Assembly (NCBI GenBank): GCA_021234155.1
Contig: JAJEKV010000019.1
Coordinates: 496,001-560,000, forward strand
DNA length: 64,000 nt
Direction of reading: 5' to 3'
Source of the DNA: Isoetes taiwanensis
Taxonomy: Eukaryota > Streptophyta > Lycopodiopsida > Isoetales > Isoetaceae
Program-made: the position numbers and the translations under genes
Shown here: positions 33,121-45,201 of the stretch, in pieces
How the letters are laid out: every line of letters starts with the position of its first letter
Numbering within the stretch: position 1 is the stretch's first letter
The notes under the pieces: model-generated
The model's database searches: none
What the model was told of the DNA's origin: nothing
The model's input: the letters and a program-made list of their open reading frames with translations, nothing else

Positions 33121-33488
33121 GCTTTTGAAGGTGGATCATCCAGAAACATCCTGCGTAACATCAGCAAGGGCCAGAATTTCTTCAAGACCATGAAGGGCTC
33201 TCGCCGATGAACACTCCTTGTCCCCATGTACCATTAGATGTATATAAAAATGTTTTACGATTTCTATGTATTATTACATATCCCTCTATAATGTACAAGT
33301 TTGATATATCAATTGTCATAACTTATTGTTGATTTATAAGTTGAATTTCAACTTGTTCTTTTATGCTTAACAATAATTGACCTGTAAATGTTGTTGTACA
33401 TTGTATAACCTAAATAACAACATGGGTGACTAATACTTGCAGCCAGGACCACCGGCTCAGGGTCTCAAGGCCAAGGTCGGCAACACCA
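33121..33488 (+). other. Non-coding spacer between extra ORF and gag
   Basis: About 370 bp, AT-rich, without an open frame. It resembles an intron or intergenic leader. Ogre-type elements splice in other positions, so no inference of splicing is drawn. Confidence 0.45.
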
Positions 33489-33504
33489 ATGGCAGCCCAG
33501 AAAC

Positions 33505-34697
33505 ATGTTCGACCAAGAGCAGGATGAAGATCAGGACATGGCAGTCGAAGCAGTCAACACAGGACTAACACAAATGAGATATCAAATGCAGCAATTGCTA
33601 CAGTGGGCAACATCGCTAATGCACGCACTGGAATATGAGCCAGCACCACCTCCACCACCGATATGTCTTGATGAAGCTCCTCAGCCGTTGAGGGAAGAAG
33701 CCTAGGGTATCGAAAAGAATAAGAAGAGGAAAAGAAGGAGCAGGCGGAGCCCATCTCCCTCCAGCTCTAGCAGATCAAAGACCTCAGACAGTGAATCCCG
33801 AAGTAGCTCGGAGAGCGGGTCAGACAGTTCTCAAGGCAGGGATAAGAACAGGAAAACAGACGACTATCAAAAGAAGGTAGATAGTGCAATGAGCAACGTG
33901 TGAAAGACAAGAAAATTGGGGCAGTTCTCCAGCAAAGATAGGTCAGGGATGGAGGCAGAGGCATGGTTAGATGAAATGGAGGAATTTGGGAATTTCTATG
34001 GGATGAAGGACAAAGACATAGGCAAGGTAGCAACAGCGAACCTAATTGGGTCAGCCAGAATTTGGTGGAAGGGGTATGCCAAATCCAATAAGTTGAGGAG
34101 GAATAATTGCAGGTTCAGGACCTTTAGCAAGGCATTCCGTAAGCATTACGTCCCGAGATCCCACACGAGTAGATAGATACAGCAGTTTTACAGGTTGGAT
34201 CAAGGCAACTTATCCGTGGCCAAGTAGCCTAAAGAATTCATGGGTTGAGACTCAATGTTCCTAGGATCACAGAAAGACAAGTAGTAGATGGGTACATTGA
34301 AGGGCTGAATAGCAACATTAAGAGGTTGGTTCGAGCAATCAACCCAAGGACAGTCTGGGATGCTGAGGATAAGGCCTTGAGCTTAGAGGAGGCACGAGTA
34401 ACTCCAAGGCAGAAGCAGCTACCATACAAAGGGAAGGCAGCAGTGCAGTATCAGCCCAGGCAAGCACGCTCCACTCCAGCAGGGAGCCAGTACCAAGGGA
34501 AATCAGGCAGGAAAGGGTCTTATGGTGAGCGCAAACAGCAGGACACCTCACGGAGGAAGTCAGTAAGATTCCTCTTAGACAGCATCGCCAAAGAGAAAAG
34601 ACAGGAATGCATAGAGAAAATGTTGTGCTTCCGGTGCTTCCAGCCAGGGCATCGAACGCACAATTGCCCTTTTGTTATCACTGACGACATTTGGTGA
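33505..34697 (+). pseudogene. gag: gag of the outer Ty3/gypsy element
   Basis: Gag forms the virus-like particle that packages the element's RNA. From ATG 33505 the protein begins acidic and proline-rich, then after a TAG at 33703 continues into a striking Arg/Ser linker ('KKRKRRSRRSPSPSSSSRSK', about 33720-33830). After a TGA (about 33901) comes the capsid domain (33916-34240: 'AEAWLDEMEEFGNFYGM', 'IWWKGYAKSNKLRRNN', 'FSKAFRKHYVP'), the retrotransposon gag signature. Two TAGs follow (near 34174 and 34225). After a frame change near 34243 it continues to a CCHC zinc knuckle, 'CFRCFQPGHRTHNC' (34626-34667). The reading stops at 34697 where the second element intrudes. All the stops listed replace what should be Gln or Arg codons. 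Confidence 0.9.
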
Positions 34698-34722
34698 ACG
34701 ACGGGAATCGCCAACCGAAGGG

Positions 34723-35291
34723 TGTTTGGGTGCGGGTTCGGGGAACTCTCGAAGGCGACCCTCTGTGAGGACCCGTGGATCTAAGGGAGAGTCAGGGGGA
34801 CTATGTCATGCGGGGATTTTTTGAAAGAGAAGAAAAAAAAGAGAACGAGAACAAATGAAAGAAAGATGATAAGCTTCCTTGATATCAATGATGAAAATAC
34901 ATGAGCTCTCATAATAGAGAGAAAGCGAAAGGAGACAAGACTCAAAACTCATCTAAAAACTTATGAGCTAACTCTACTCATATATATAGTACAATGGCCT
35001 TGGGCCCAATATAGACACTCGGTGATCTCGGTGCCGGCTCACGGAAGGAGGCCTGATTCTGAGGAATGTTGGCGGTGCCTCTTGAAGTGCCTAGAATCAC
35101 TGACCCGACGCGGTGCAAGGACGTCATCACTTGTCTGGTGGCGGCCTCTTGTTGACCGCCAAAGGCTTTGATCAAGGCGTGGCTGCTTAGTCTTGCGTGG
35201 AGGCTTGGATGTACGACCCGTGGTTGGCCCGAGGATCTTTGAGCTTGACCTGGTGCGACGTATGCATGAATAGTCACGGGTGCGAGGCACA
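34723..35291 (-). repeat. 3' LTR of the inner element
   Basis: On the plus strand it runs from TGTTTGGGTGCGGGTTC to GAGGCACA and aligns over its length with 45202-45778. Shared blocks include GATGATAAGCTTCCTTGATA, AAACTCATCTAAAAACTTAT, ATATATAGTACAATGGCCTT, and CTGACGTATGCATGAATAGT (with one variation). Divergence and indels are considerable, so the insertion is not recent. Confidence 0.85.
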
Positions 35292-35313
35292 GACAGGGAT
35301 ACTCCCCCACCAA
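35292..35313 (-). promoter_or_regulatory. Polypurine tract candidate of the inner element
   Basis: On the minus strand GGTGGGGGAGT lies about 10 nt before the LTR start (TGTGCC). This is the expected place for the primer of plus-strand DNA synthesis. Confidence 0.5.
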
Positions 35314-38300
35314 AGCGACCTCGAGTGAAGAAAAGGAGGAAGCGTTTGAGGGGGAAGCCATCGGGCCTGAAAAGTGATCCTCACGGGGAGTGAGGACGGG
35401 CCCCCATTATGGTACCGGGCCGATGAGATCTTGGCGTGATTGAAGAGCTTGAGGTGTGTCTTGGCCAAGGGCAGGATCGGCATCAATAAGAAAACGAGCC
35501 GTACCATGTCTTCAAGTGCGGCGTGGGCGTCTCGAAGAAATGTCCCGACACTCCATGAGGAGAGCAGTCACGAAGGCCAAAAGCACCGGCATTTGGATTT
35601 AATGAAAAATGGGGCCATTTGCCGATTTAAGGAGCTGAGCAAAATGCATTTGAGGGCGCGCAAAATCACGCTTTGAAGATGGACGGAAGGATCGGTGAGG
35701 TGGAGGCGTTCGCAAGAAGAAGGTGTTGAGACCATGAAGCGCATCCGCCGCCATTTGCCAACCACGCTCATTAGCAATGTAGATCCAATTTGTGGTGTTG
35801 TCGAGTGAGTAGCACCTTCTTCCCAATGTGATCGGCCCGAACAAAGCGTGGATCCCATGGGAGATCCGTCGAGATCCGAGGTGGTGTCAACCTGCATGAC
35901 CATCCATGACCTTGGTCCAAAAAAGGAAGGCCAATCGAAGTCGGGAACCAGGGGCGTGGAGGTACACCGAGGGAAGCATAGGGAGAAAGGAACCATGCCC
36001 GTGGGCGTGGGTTCTTGGCGATCTCCCTGAATTGGATCGACAAGATGCGGATCAAGTGCGACACGGCGATCCCAAAGAGAAGCGGAGACGAGAGTTGTGG
36101 GGAGGGCTATCCCATCCTGTGGGGACCGTCTTGCTATCCAGCGAGCACATGGCCGGTGTAACCCGAGGTCTTTGCATATAGACTTGTGCATAGGGAAGAT
36201 CTTCGGGATGTCCTAGATACTTCCTTATTTGTTGCAGCGCTTCCGCTTGCCAGAGAGATAAATGATTGGCAAGCTCGCATGTATGTACTCGATGAAAAGT
36301 TTTGAGTGAAAGCAGGATCCGCAAGATATGGATTGTTATCACTGAAGCACCCATTGCGATTGGGGTCACCACAGAAATTTGGCGTGGCCCATTGCCAAAA
36401 TTTTCACAATGTATCACCCGGATAGAAATCATGAAAAAATATAAGCCATGGGCTGAACCACGGAAGAAAGTGAGAAAGTCGGGATCGGACGCGATTGTAT
36501 GAGATCAAAGACAACAAGGGCACAACACAACCCTTTGTCTTCAATGGAGAGTTCTGGCCAAATCCGAGAAAAATCAGCACTGCTCAGTGGGATATCCACA
36601 GGGCCATCAGCCGCGTGCCACTTTGAAAGGAAGAGGTGGCGTCGAGCAACCACATAATCATGATAGCAGGAGGGAGGGAAGTCCACGGCATTCGTGAAGA
36701 ATTGAAGTCCCAGGCGTCAAGTTTGGTTTGAGCCTCATCGGCCAGTGAATAGCTTGTCGAATTTGTTGTTCGAGATCACGGATCCTATTTTCCTTTTCAA
36801 GGAGGGCGTGGTAGTCGCGGACCGCTTCGAGAAGGATTGACCTGGGAGGAAGATTTCCCGGTGTATTGAGACGAAACCACGGCAATCTCCAGCGTCATCG
36901 AGTATTTTTACGTTTTACGCACCTCGTAAGCTGATCTTGAAGAGAGGTGATCTGAGAGGTCTGTGTAGAAAGCTGAGCCGTCAAGGAGGCAACTTGAGCA
37001 TCTCGGGCTGAAAGATTTTGAACTTGAGTGCGGAAGTTTTCACACAGTTCCGAGTACAAGGCATTGAGTTTAGCAATATCTTCATCCTTGGTACTCGGAG
37101 AGCGACTTTGGACTTGTTGTGCTCAAGAGAGTGAATTTGGTTGGTGAGCCTGATCCGCGATGAGTTGGCTGACTTGAGCTTGTGTACTCTTGAGATCCGC
37201 ATGAGCACGTAAGAGAGCTTCATGCTTGTCTTGAAGTTTGGCCTCAAAGTTGCAACTTGGGCGATTCGCGCTTGAAGGTCTTGGTGTACCTGCATCGAGG
37301 CCTCTAGTGCGTTGAACCCGCTCATAAGAGCGTCTTGGGATTCCACAGAACTTAAGTCGCGGCCCGGCTTGAGCATCCTGGCCGATCTTGATACAACAAC
37401 CCGGCGAGGGTGTTGTGGTGGTGGAATTGGCTGTTGCACAGTGTGGGAGGTTTGTGAAAAATGGTGTGAAGTGGATGGTGTAGCGGAGGAAGAGATAAAG
37501 TGACATGAGTGTGGTTGTGGTCATGATTGAGGGGAAGATGGGCGTGATGTGCCAACTTGGTGATTGACTGGAAGGGAGCGCTGAGTGGAAGTATGAGAAT
37601 TTGGTGGTGTGGGAGGGAAGTAATGACGGATGAGGGCTTGAAAGTGCCCTCCCACAGAAACTTCAGAAATGGAAGTGGTACCCCGAAGGCGGTCCATTTC
37701 TTGGAGAAGACGATAGAACATCATTTGGGGCCAATCTATGTGGTGCTTGGAGTGTGTAGCAGTAAGGACCAGGTTATAGAAAGGCTTATTGATATGGGTG
37801 TTCTTGATAGAATACCCAAGGAATTTCGCATACAAAAATTTTACAAAGGTCTCATGAGGCTTGTCGATATTGGTGGGGCGATGGACATTGGCGTGATAGC
37901 GGGTGCACCAAACTCGTGACATCAATATCCGTATAGCGAGACCATGATACACAAAGGAGTGTGCAAGGGAATATGAAATACCTCAGAAATCAAGTGTTGA
38001 GTCAATGAAATAGTGGTGCCATCGACCACGTGATGGTGTACCTCTGCGGGCTAATTAACAATATTGGCGATGAACTGGCCGCGAATCGGGCGAGGATTTG
38101 GAGCGGAAGTTCCATTTGAGAAAATTCGTAAAAGGTTGGTGTCGTTCGTGACGTCTTTATTGGGGCCAACAAGGGCTTAGCGGAAAGTGGGCGTCAAGAA
38201 GGATCTGATGCAAAAAGGGCCGGATCCTTGGGGAGCAGAGCTTGAAGTGTAGAAAATCTTGGGGCAGCCATGAGAATGATTCGCAGAACTAAGAGAGATG

Positions 38301-39300
38301 CCAAAGGCGGAAGACGAAAAGTCGAAAAGCACGGAGGATGAAGGAAGCAGAGGAACGGCTAAAAGGTTTGTTTTAGGGCGCACTCGAACGGAGGTGAAGA
38401 GGTATGAAGAGTGCGAAACGTGAACCGATTGATGATGCCTGGGTGTCAAAAGATGCGAAGAAGGGGATTGAGAGGCAAAATTTGGCTAAGTCCCCAAAAC
38501 GTAAAGGGAGAAGCAATGGGACGGTGAGGATGAGGCGCGTGAAAGAAAGATCGGATGTGACGGATGGCAAAGGACACCCATTAATGTTCGGACGAGGCGT
38601 GGAAAGAAGGAATGGCATTCAATCTTTGGCAACCTCGAAGTGGGATATCATTAAAAAGGAATGTGTCGGAAGGTACCATTGCTAGATATGCGGCGGAGAA
38701 CGATTCTCCTTTTAGAAATGCCTTGCATTGCAACCACGTTGGCGATTTGTGTGATTGGTCCACGCCGACAAGGAGGTCCTCGGGTTGGCTATATAAGGCG
38801 CAACCGAGAAACGGAGAGGCATCCGATGGCGCCGGTATGGCTCCTATTTGGTTTGAACGAAGATTGCACCATGCCGGCCAACTGTCGGGGAGTGGATCAC
38901 TTGTAAGATGAACTATGCGGATCTGGCGCCGCCACAACCGTGGGCATTCGCATGGGCGGCTGGTGTGCGGGATGGCTGAACATCCCGACCAAGACCAGCG
39001 GGATGGAGGTGGTTCTCGCACCTTTTTGGGATCCCGGGGGCGAGAACCTCTACCATCTCCTCGCATCACCTACGCTCCGAACCCGGGTAGAGGGTTTTTC
39101 CTCTTAGGACTTAGTAGATAGGGCTCACGAGCCCGTTTTTTATATAGGCGGTGCCCATAGCGGAAATAAATTTGGGCTGCGCCCACATTTTGTAAAAATT
39201 CTCCACTATAATATAATCTACCGCCTTTCTAGTCACTTTACGTGGTGTTTGATTCAGGAACTTTACGTGTTGGGAAGTTCACTTTACGTGTCTTTGAAAT
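35314..39300 (-). pseudogene. 3' extra ORF region of the inner element, coiled coil, frame-broken
   Basis: About 4 kb separates integrase from the 3' LTR, much longer than in a minimal Ty3 element. Read in the element's direction, several frames carry protein-like sequence. 37952-37521 has 'FVKFLYAKFLGYSIKN', 'HHIDWPQMMFYRLLQEMDRL' and 'FQALIRHYFPPTPP'. 37524-37000 alternates between two frames with heptad-rich coiled coil ('LQARIAQVAT', 'FEAKLQDKHEALLRAHADLK', 'STQAQVSQLIADQ'). 36885-36658 has 'LLEKENRIRDLEQQIRQAIH'. 36191-35568 is a 207-codon frame without recognisable domain. No envelope-type membrane segment or signal is obvious. It may correspond to the extra ORFs known in some plant Ty3 elements. 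Its function is unknown to me. Plus-strand frames in this region are shadows. Confidence 0.5.
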
Positions 39301-39346
39301 GCTTTGAGGCGAAAACCATTAACTAATGTAGGTAATGGAGTGCCAT

Positions 39347-40616
39347 CTAATTCATTGAGTTGGAAAACACTTGGTCTAACCACTTGAACAATTTGATAAG
39401 GGCCAAATAGCGAAACTTGAGTTTACCCGGAAAATTTTTGTACACGGAATCATAAAGAAGAACAAAATCTCCTTGTTTGAATGTTTTTGTCTTCAAGCGT
39501 TTGTCATGTAAAGATTTTTGCAATCTGTTGTCCATGAAGAACACGAATATAAGCATCCTGAAGTTCATCCAAGCTGTTCTAATTGATAGACCCGTTCTTT
39601 GAGAGCGGTGGTGGATTATGAGCGTGCTTGATTGAAACCGGAGTGTTGGAAGAATGAATTCAAAGGGCATGAGAGCTTCGACCATAAACCAATTTAAAAG
39701 GAGTGTGACCCGTAGCAATCTTGAAACAAGTATTGTAGGCCCAAAGAAGCTGTAGGAAGTTTTGTGCGCCAATGCGTGCGTGGGGCGTCACAAATTTTCT
39801 TGAGAATGGTGACGAGTTTTGTTGGTGCTTTCGGCCAACCCATTGCCTTGAGGATAGTAAGGTGTGCTCTTGTGATGATGTATCAAAGAGATAATCCGTC
39901 GGCTCTTTGATAGTATGATTGATGAAATGAACACCACGATCAACGACCAGCTCAGGTGGGGCGGCCGAATCAGCGTGATGATTTGTTGATAGAGGACTCG
40001 GCGTACTTGCGGCGGTGTTGTCCGGAAGTGCACAAGCTTCCGCCCATTTGGTGGCGTAGTCGGTGAGAACCGGGATGTATCGGGAACGAAGTGTGCAGCC
40101 GGAGGGTCTATAGGTCCCACAAAGTCCATTCCCCATTTCTTTGAAGGGGAAGTGGCGTGGCGGCCGTCAAGGGAAGAGCGTCCGCGGGCGTGGGGGCCCC
40201 CCCCGGCAAAGCGTCACACGTCTTGGCGTGGGCGTGAGCATCTTTGAAGAGCGTGGGCCAATAATACCGGCAAGAAGAATTTTGCGTGCCGTGGTGTCAC
40301 CATGAAAATGACCACCACCGAGCCCTTGATGAGCTTCTCGAACAATGTGCGGAACTTCATGAGGGAGAACACAGCGGCGTCGAAGGATGGTGTCCTTACC
40401 TTTTTGTAGAGATGTCCGGCAACCATGGTGTAGTCCGCGGACCTCTCGGAGAAAATTGATGGCGGCAAGGATTGTCGGCGTGAGAGAGCGTCTCATCTTA
40501 CGGTGGAAGAGCACTGTGAGGAGGTACTGCTGAAAATCATGGAACCAATGTGGTGTTGCCGTGACTAAAAAAGTTGAGCATCGGGGAAGGCGCCCGAGAC
40601 TCTGTTGCGGGATCAT
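39347..40616 (-). pseudogene. Integrase of the inner element
   Basis: Integrase inserts the element's cDNA. The zinc-binding HHCC part is at about 40390-40200 ('VREAHQGLGGGHFHGDTTAR', 'KILLAG'). The catalytic core is at about 40130-39780 in alternating frames ('MDFVGPIDPP', 'YIPVLTDYATKWAEACALPD', 'DRGVHFINHTIKE', then 'STPYYPQGNGLAESTNKT' containing the Glu of D,D-35-E). After it comes 'LLWAYNTCFKIATGHTPFKL'. The C-terminal part at about 39560-39400 reads 'LKTKTFKQGDFVLLYDS'. At least four frame changes are needed, so the enzyme is inactive. Confidence 0.9.
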
Positions 40617-41273
40617 CCGTGTGGATCGTGAAAGATAATCCGAACAACATGAGATTTGCCGGCCTTATGAGCGATTTCAAAAGGAGCAAATTCTTGAGAA
40701 GAAGGACCCAACGAGCAATGCGACCGCGGGCGTGGATTTGTTGATCAAATAGAGAAGTGCTTGGTGGTCCACAAAGAACTTGATTTGACTGCCTAAAGGT
40801 AATGGCGGAAGCGTTGGACCTGTAAAATGAGACCCAAAGCTTCACGCCCGCTCGTGGCGAGTAATAGTTGCGCTTCAGAGAGAATTGAGTTTTCGGTGGC
40901 ATAGCGATTTGGTTTATCGATTGTGCGCATCATATTCTTGAGAAAAAACGGCTCAATAGCAAACCAAGAGACATCGACATGAGCGTGAAAGGGCTTGTCC
41001 CATTGAGGAGGAACAAGTACCGGTGCTGAGTAAGCAAAAGCTTCGGTTTGTTGAAAGCGACTTCAGCACGGGAATTCCAAGCCGGTGGATTAGATCAACC
41101 GTGAGTTTATGAATGGGATGCGCAATGGTACGCGATCCGGTATGAAGGTGGAGTAATAATTGACCTTTCCTAGGAAAGAGCGTGTCTCTTTGATATTGGC
41201 TGGTGCTTGAGCTTTTAGCACCTAGCCCGATTTTGGCGGGGATCGTGGTGATTCCCGCTTTGGTCGACAACAT
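40537..41273 (-). pseudogene. RT thumb/connection and RNase H of the inner element
   Basis: RNase H removes the RNA strand during cDNA synthesis. Frame fragments on the minus strand include 'RGRIARWVLLLKNLLLL' and, in neighbouring frames, the 'DHQALLYLINKST'-type and 'ADYLSRST'-type blocks of Ty3 RNase H around 40780-40630. The part 41273-40953 carries degraded connection sequence. It is recognisable only by its context and short motifs. Confidence 0.65.
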
Positions 41274-41337
41274 GGCCTAACAGAACACGAAGTGGCCTTA
41301 AAAGGTGCATTTCAGGATTGAGACTAATGCGGACTCA

Positions 41338-41830
41338 TCACATTTTGAAAGACGAGTTCCAATTTATCCAAATGGTCAGCCATGGGCGTAGAGGAGAGAA
41401 GTCATCTTGAAAAATTTGCAAAAAGGGATTTTCCTTCATGAAATCATGAAAAATGGAGAGCATGATGCGTTGAAATGTTGAAGGAGAGTTGGATAATCCA
41501 AAAGGAACCACCTTGTAGGCAAAAGTGCCTACGGGGGTGGTGAAAGTGGTCTTGAGTTGATCAGATTCTTTGATGGAGATCTGATTGTAGCGGAAGAAAC
41601 CATCCATAAAGGAGTACATCTCATGTCCGACCACTTCTTCGGGCAGTGCGTGAAGGAAGTGGAAAATGATCACGCTCCGTGGCACGATTGAGTTTAGATA
41701 GTCTACGCAGCGGATCTTACCATTGTGCTTAAGGGCAATGCGATAGGGCTCACCCATTCAGAATGTTTGACCTCATAGATCAAACTGCGGCAAGGAGTTT
41801 GTCAATTTCCGCCTTGACGCTGCGATCCGC
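41338..41830 (-). pseudogene. Reverse transcriptase of the inner element
   Basis: The minus-strand frame 41757-41338 shows 'KHNGKIRCVDYLN' (motifs 1/2), 'GHEMYSFMDGFFRYNQISIK' with the motif A Asp, 'TFTTPVGTFAYKVVPFGLSN' and 'SPSTFQRIM' (motif B), and 'FQDD' where motif C has (Y/F)xDD. The preceding frame ends in 'VKAEIDKLLAAV' (near 41780), the normal lead-in to Ty3 RT. The fingers-to-palm part is thus largely continuous, but frames break at about 41760 and soon after motif C. Confidence 0.92.
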
Positions 41831-42689
41831 GGTAATTAGGGTTGAGCACATCGCATTGCCGTTGCTGCTAATCGGGTCATGCATCGATTTGGTAGGAATG
41901 GTGAGTTCCCCAAGCTTTTGTTGATTCCCCCGGCGGATCTTTGTAACTCCAGCCAAAAATGTGTTTGAATTTTTGAGCAATTGGCGGCCTGATACGATAA
42001 GGAGCCGGAAGGTTTGCTTAATCACGGACGGGTTGATTGTTGCCAACATCCACAATTTCGACTCGAGAGTCCGAATATGGGGGTATGACTTGATTATCTG
42101 GACAATGCGAGGAGGTTGGAGCATAACGGATCGTGGCACTTTTGGCGTGGTAAAAAGAGAGGTTGCTCGGTGTCATCTAGCGCTGGTTGCTTCATGGCGT
42201 GTACATCGGCCGAGGAGTTCTTTGGAGTGTCCATTATCGAAAAGTGATCAACGCGTTGGATTCGGATTGCAAGGAGCCAGGTAGGGTCAAGCAAGGCAGC
42301 CACGGCCTGGTCACGATCAGAGTCATTTCTCCCCAAGGATCGGCATATTGGTAGGATGGATGAGGCTGACCAAGCAGGGTAGCCTGAACTTGATAAATAT
42401 TACGGCGTCTTGAATCGATTGTCCGAGAGAGGGTTCCGCATTGTCAACGGAAATGATCCGCCTTTGTTTGCAAGTCCATTGTGGCATTGAGATGACCATC
42501 TGTGATGACTAACCGGGTCCGTGGCCCGATAATGGATACTCTTTGCCTGGCGGAGAAAGGGTCTTCCCACCCGGCATTTCATAGTCACGGATCTTCACCG
42601 GCTTTCCAAACTCCAAATTCCATGGGAAAGCGGAGATCACCAATGTTGATGTGTAGAATAGGTGTGGACGCCTTGAGGTCCCGTGATAT

Positions 42690-42870
42690 GGCCATTAGCC
42701 AATTTGATGTCATATGGGGCCACGAAGAGTTGTGTGATGCCCATTTGTTTGGCGGAGTTTGTCCGTGATGAGATTATTTGCACTACCTCCATCGATTTGA
42801 ACATGGTTGACTTCTTTGATTTCCCACCGTTGCATGGACCGTGGGTGTAGAGGTATACACAGCCCCAACT
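42690..42870 (-). pseudogene. Aspartic protease remnant of the inner element
   Basis: On the minus strand, 'EVNHVQIDGGSANNLITDKL' has the protease active-site Asp in the form DGGS (codons at 42782-42793). Upstream frames give 'VGAVYTSTPTVHATVGNQ'. The frame changes within the motif region. Ty3 protease cleaves the Gag-Pol precursor. Confidence 0.75.
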
Positions 42871-43237
42871 AAAAGCGGTTGGGAGTGGTAAGCTGGTCCT
42901 TGAGAGCGGAGACGAGTTTTAAAATGGTTGCCAAGCTTAAAGGAATTTTGATCTTGGCAAGCTCCTCTTGGAGTTCGAGGTACATGAGAAAAAGGATCTG
43001 CTGGTTCCCAGTGCGGGAGTGCGTGGGGAAGCGGCAACTTCTTTGAGTAAGTCAACCTCGGCTGCAATATTGGGATATGTCCGAGGCGTGGAGGTTGAGA
43101 TGTTGAAGGTGGATCGTGTCTTTGTTGAGCTCGGTGGTGGCATGAACATTTGCCAATGTCGCGCCTTGTTTGCTTGCATGAGATTCAAAATGCTTTGGCG
43201 AACTTTGGGCATGACATTTGGCATGAGCTTTTCTAAG

Positions 43238-45000
43238 TCAGGTGCAAAGTGAACCTTTTTTTTCGTCCTCATGAGGAAGGGTGTCAACCGCAAAGGCGGA
43301 GTTCGTGTCCTTCCGAATAATAGTCAAAGGGGCGTGATGCCTTGTGGCGTGGAAACTAGACCAACCCAATTTGTGGCTGTGCGGGAGGATTAAGTGCACG
43401 AAAAATTTCCTCTTGGGCTTGTTGATCCGGTGAGGTTGATTTTTTGGAGCTGGTTGATAGCGTGATTCTTTGAGGCTCTTGGGGGCTTCTTGAGAACCGG
43501 TCAGCGGGCCTTGTTTGCCATTAGCAAGCCGTGAGTTGGTAAAGCCCGAGGCGAACCGATGTGGTCTGATTTGTGCCGTGAAGACTGAACTTGTGGAAGT
43601 TGAGGGCACGCCGTGGTGGTATGACCCCATTCTTGGCAAATGATAGCGAGCTTTAGAAGGATCAAAAGGAGGGCGTTGGTTGGATCCCGAAGTGGTTGGT
43701 CCCATTTTGCCGATAGAGTTGCGTGGGCTGCACGAAGAGGTGGCTGGCGATAGTGCGTTTGGGACCGAGGTGTGGTTTGTACTTGATAAACCATTTTGTT
43801 GCGGAACGGTGTGGGATGAGTGCGAAAGTGCACTCTTAAGGGGCATGATTGCACATGTTGCATCAAGCTTGCAATGGCCGGGCCATTGGTGGAGTTGCAC
43901 TCATTGGCCAAATGGCCTTGATATTTGCAAATATGGCACCGATTTGACCGGCTGTGGATTAGCGTGTTGAGGCTGAGAAATGGATTTGTGGAACCATGAC
44001 GGGTGGAATGAGCGGGGAGCTCTTGAAGAGCCACGCCTCGGGAGGAAACATTGACGGAGTGATTGACAAGGTCGATAGCCCGCTCCAAAGTTTTTGGACG
44101 CAGGTATTGATTATGAGTCGAATAGCGGGGAGGAAGTCCTTGGAGAAACCCGGACCAAAAAATGGCCATTGTAGGGTACTCCTTGAGCTACCGAAGCGAG
44201 AATGTGAAGTCGATCCATAAAATCCCGAGACTCGTGGGCTCTTGTTGAAGTTCATTGAGTTGCTTGAGATGAAGTTGATCATCATCCGCGGGTCCCAGAA
44301 TGAGACGAAAAGCAAAGGCGCATTTGGACCGATCTTGTTTCCAATGGCTTTTGTTGGACATGAGCCATTGATGAGGAGAGGCCACAATGGTGTGGTGGAA
44401 AAAAGATGTGAAATTTCAGTTGAGGTGCGCGCGTGCCCATTTAGGGCGCTAGAGCCTCAAATTCTTCCATGGGCACGAGCACTTTGGTCTAACGGTTTGC
44501 CTTTCGTGTTGCCAAAGGTGGGATAAGCCGGGCCAGAGTCCGAAAAGGTAGATGTGAAAGTCCGGGTCGGGCAGAAACGTGATAGTGAGGATATTGAGGT
44601 TGAGGTGGATTTGGCATTGTGCCCGGCCGGACCGCATGAAGGGGGATTGCGGTTGAGAAACCGGCGAAGTAGCCCGGAGCATTGGTTTTGAGATCATGTA
44701 AGGTTGTAAAATCGGAAGAGCAAGTGGGAAAGCGTAGGGAAAGGGATATTAGAGGCGGCAAAGAAGGAGACATGTGGATAGCCGTGCCCACGGGGAGATG
44801 ATGGTTCCGCGAAGGAAGTGGTATGGTATGAAGGAAAGAATGATGGATGTAGGCATGTTCAGGGGGTATGAAAGCACGGTTGAGAAGGTTGAGCGGATAA
44901 GGCCCGATAATGATGAGGGGACCCGAGGTTGTGAGCAATGTTTGCACGCTTTGGGGCGGGGGGCGACGCCGAGGACGACACGAGGGGTGGGTGGCGCTTG
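43238..45000 (-). pseudogene. gag: gag of the inner element, two zinc knuckles
   Basis: The capsid part is spread over several frames ('ADDDQLHLKQLNELQQEPTS' at about 44290, 'YSTHNQYLRPKTLERAIDLV' at about 44115). The frame 44169-43501 then has a perfect CCHC knuckle, 'CHICKYQGHLANEC' (43897-43938), and a second, incomplete knuckle, 'CQEWGHTTTAC' (43606-43638), about 87 residues later. Pro/Ser-rich frames at 44947-44489 are probably the N-terminal region. Plus-strand frames here are shadows. Confidence 0.8.
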
Positions 45001-45201
45001 ACCGAGCCCTAGACCAAGATGGCCTCCTCTATGTCATAAGCAGATCCATACATGTCGCTGTAAGCAGTTTCGACGCTGATGGCTTCAAAGCCGCAGATGC
45101 CGCTCGAGAAAGGAGTTCTTCCTCGGGCGTGAAATTGCTAATGCATTACGGCGTGAGTAAGAAAAGTAGGAGAAAATCGCACCCGGGCAGCAGCCATGCA
45201 G

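Noticed and set aside
35848-38911. Plus-strand ORFs inside the inner element
   Set aside because: The coding strand of the element is minus, and these frames overlap protein-like minus-strand segments.
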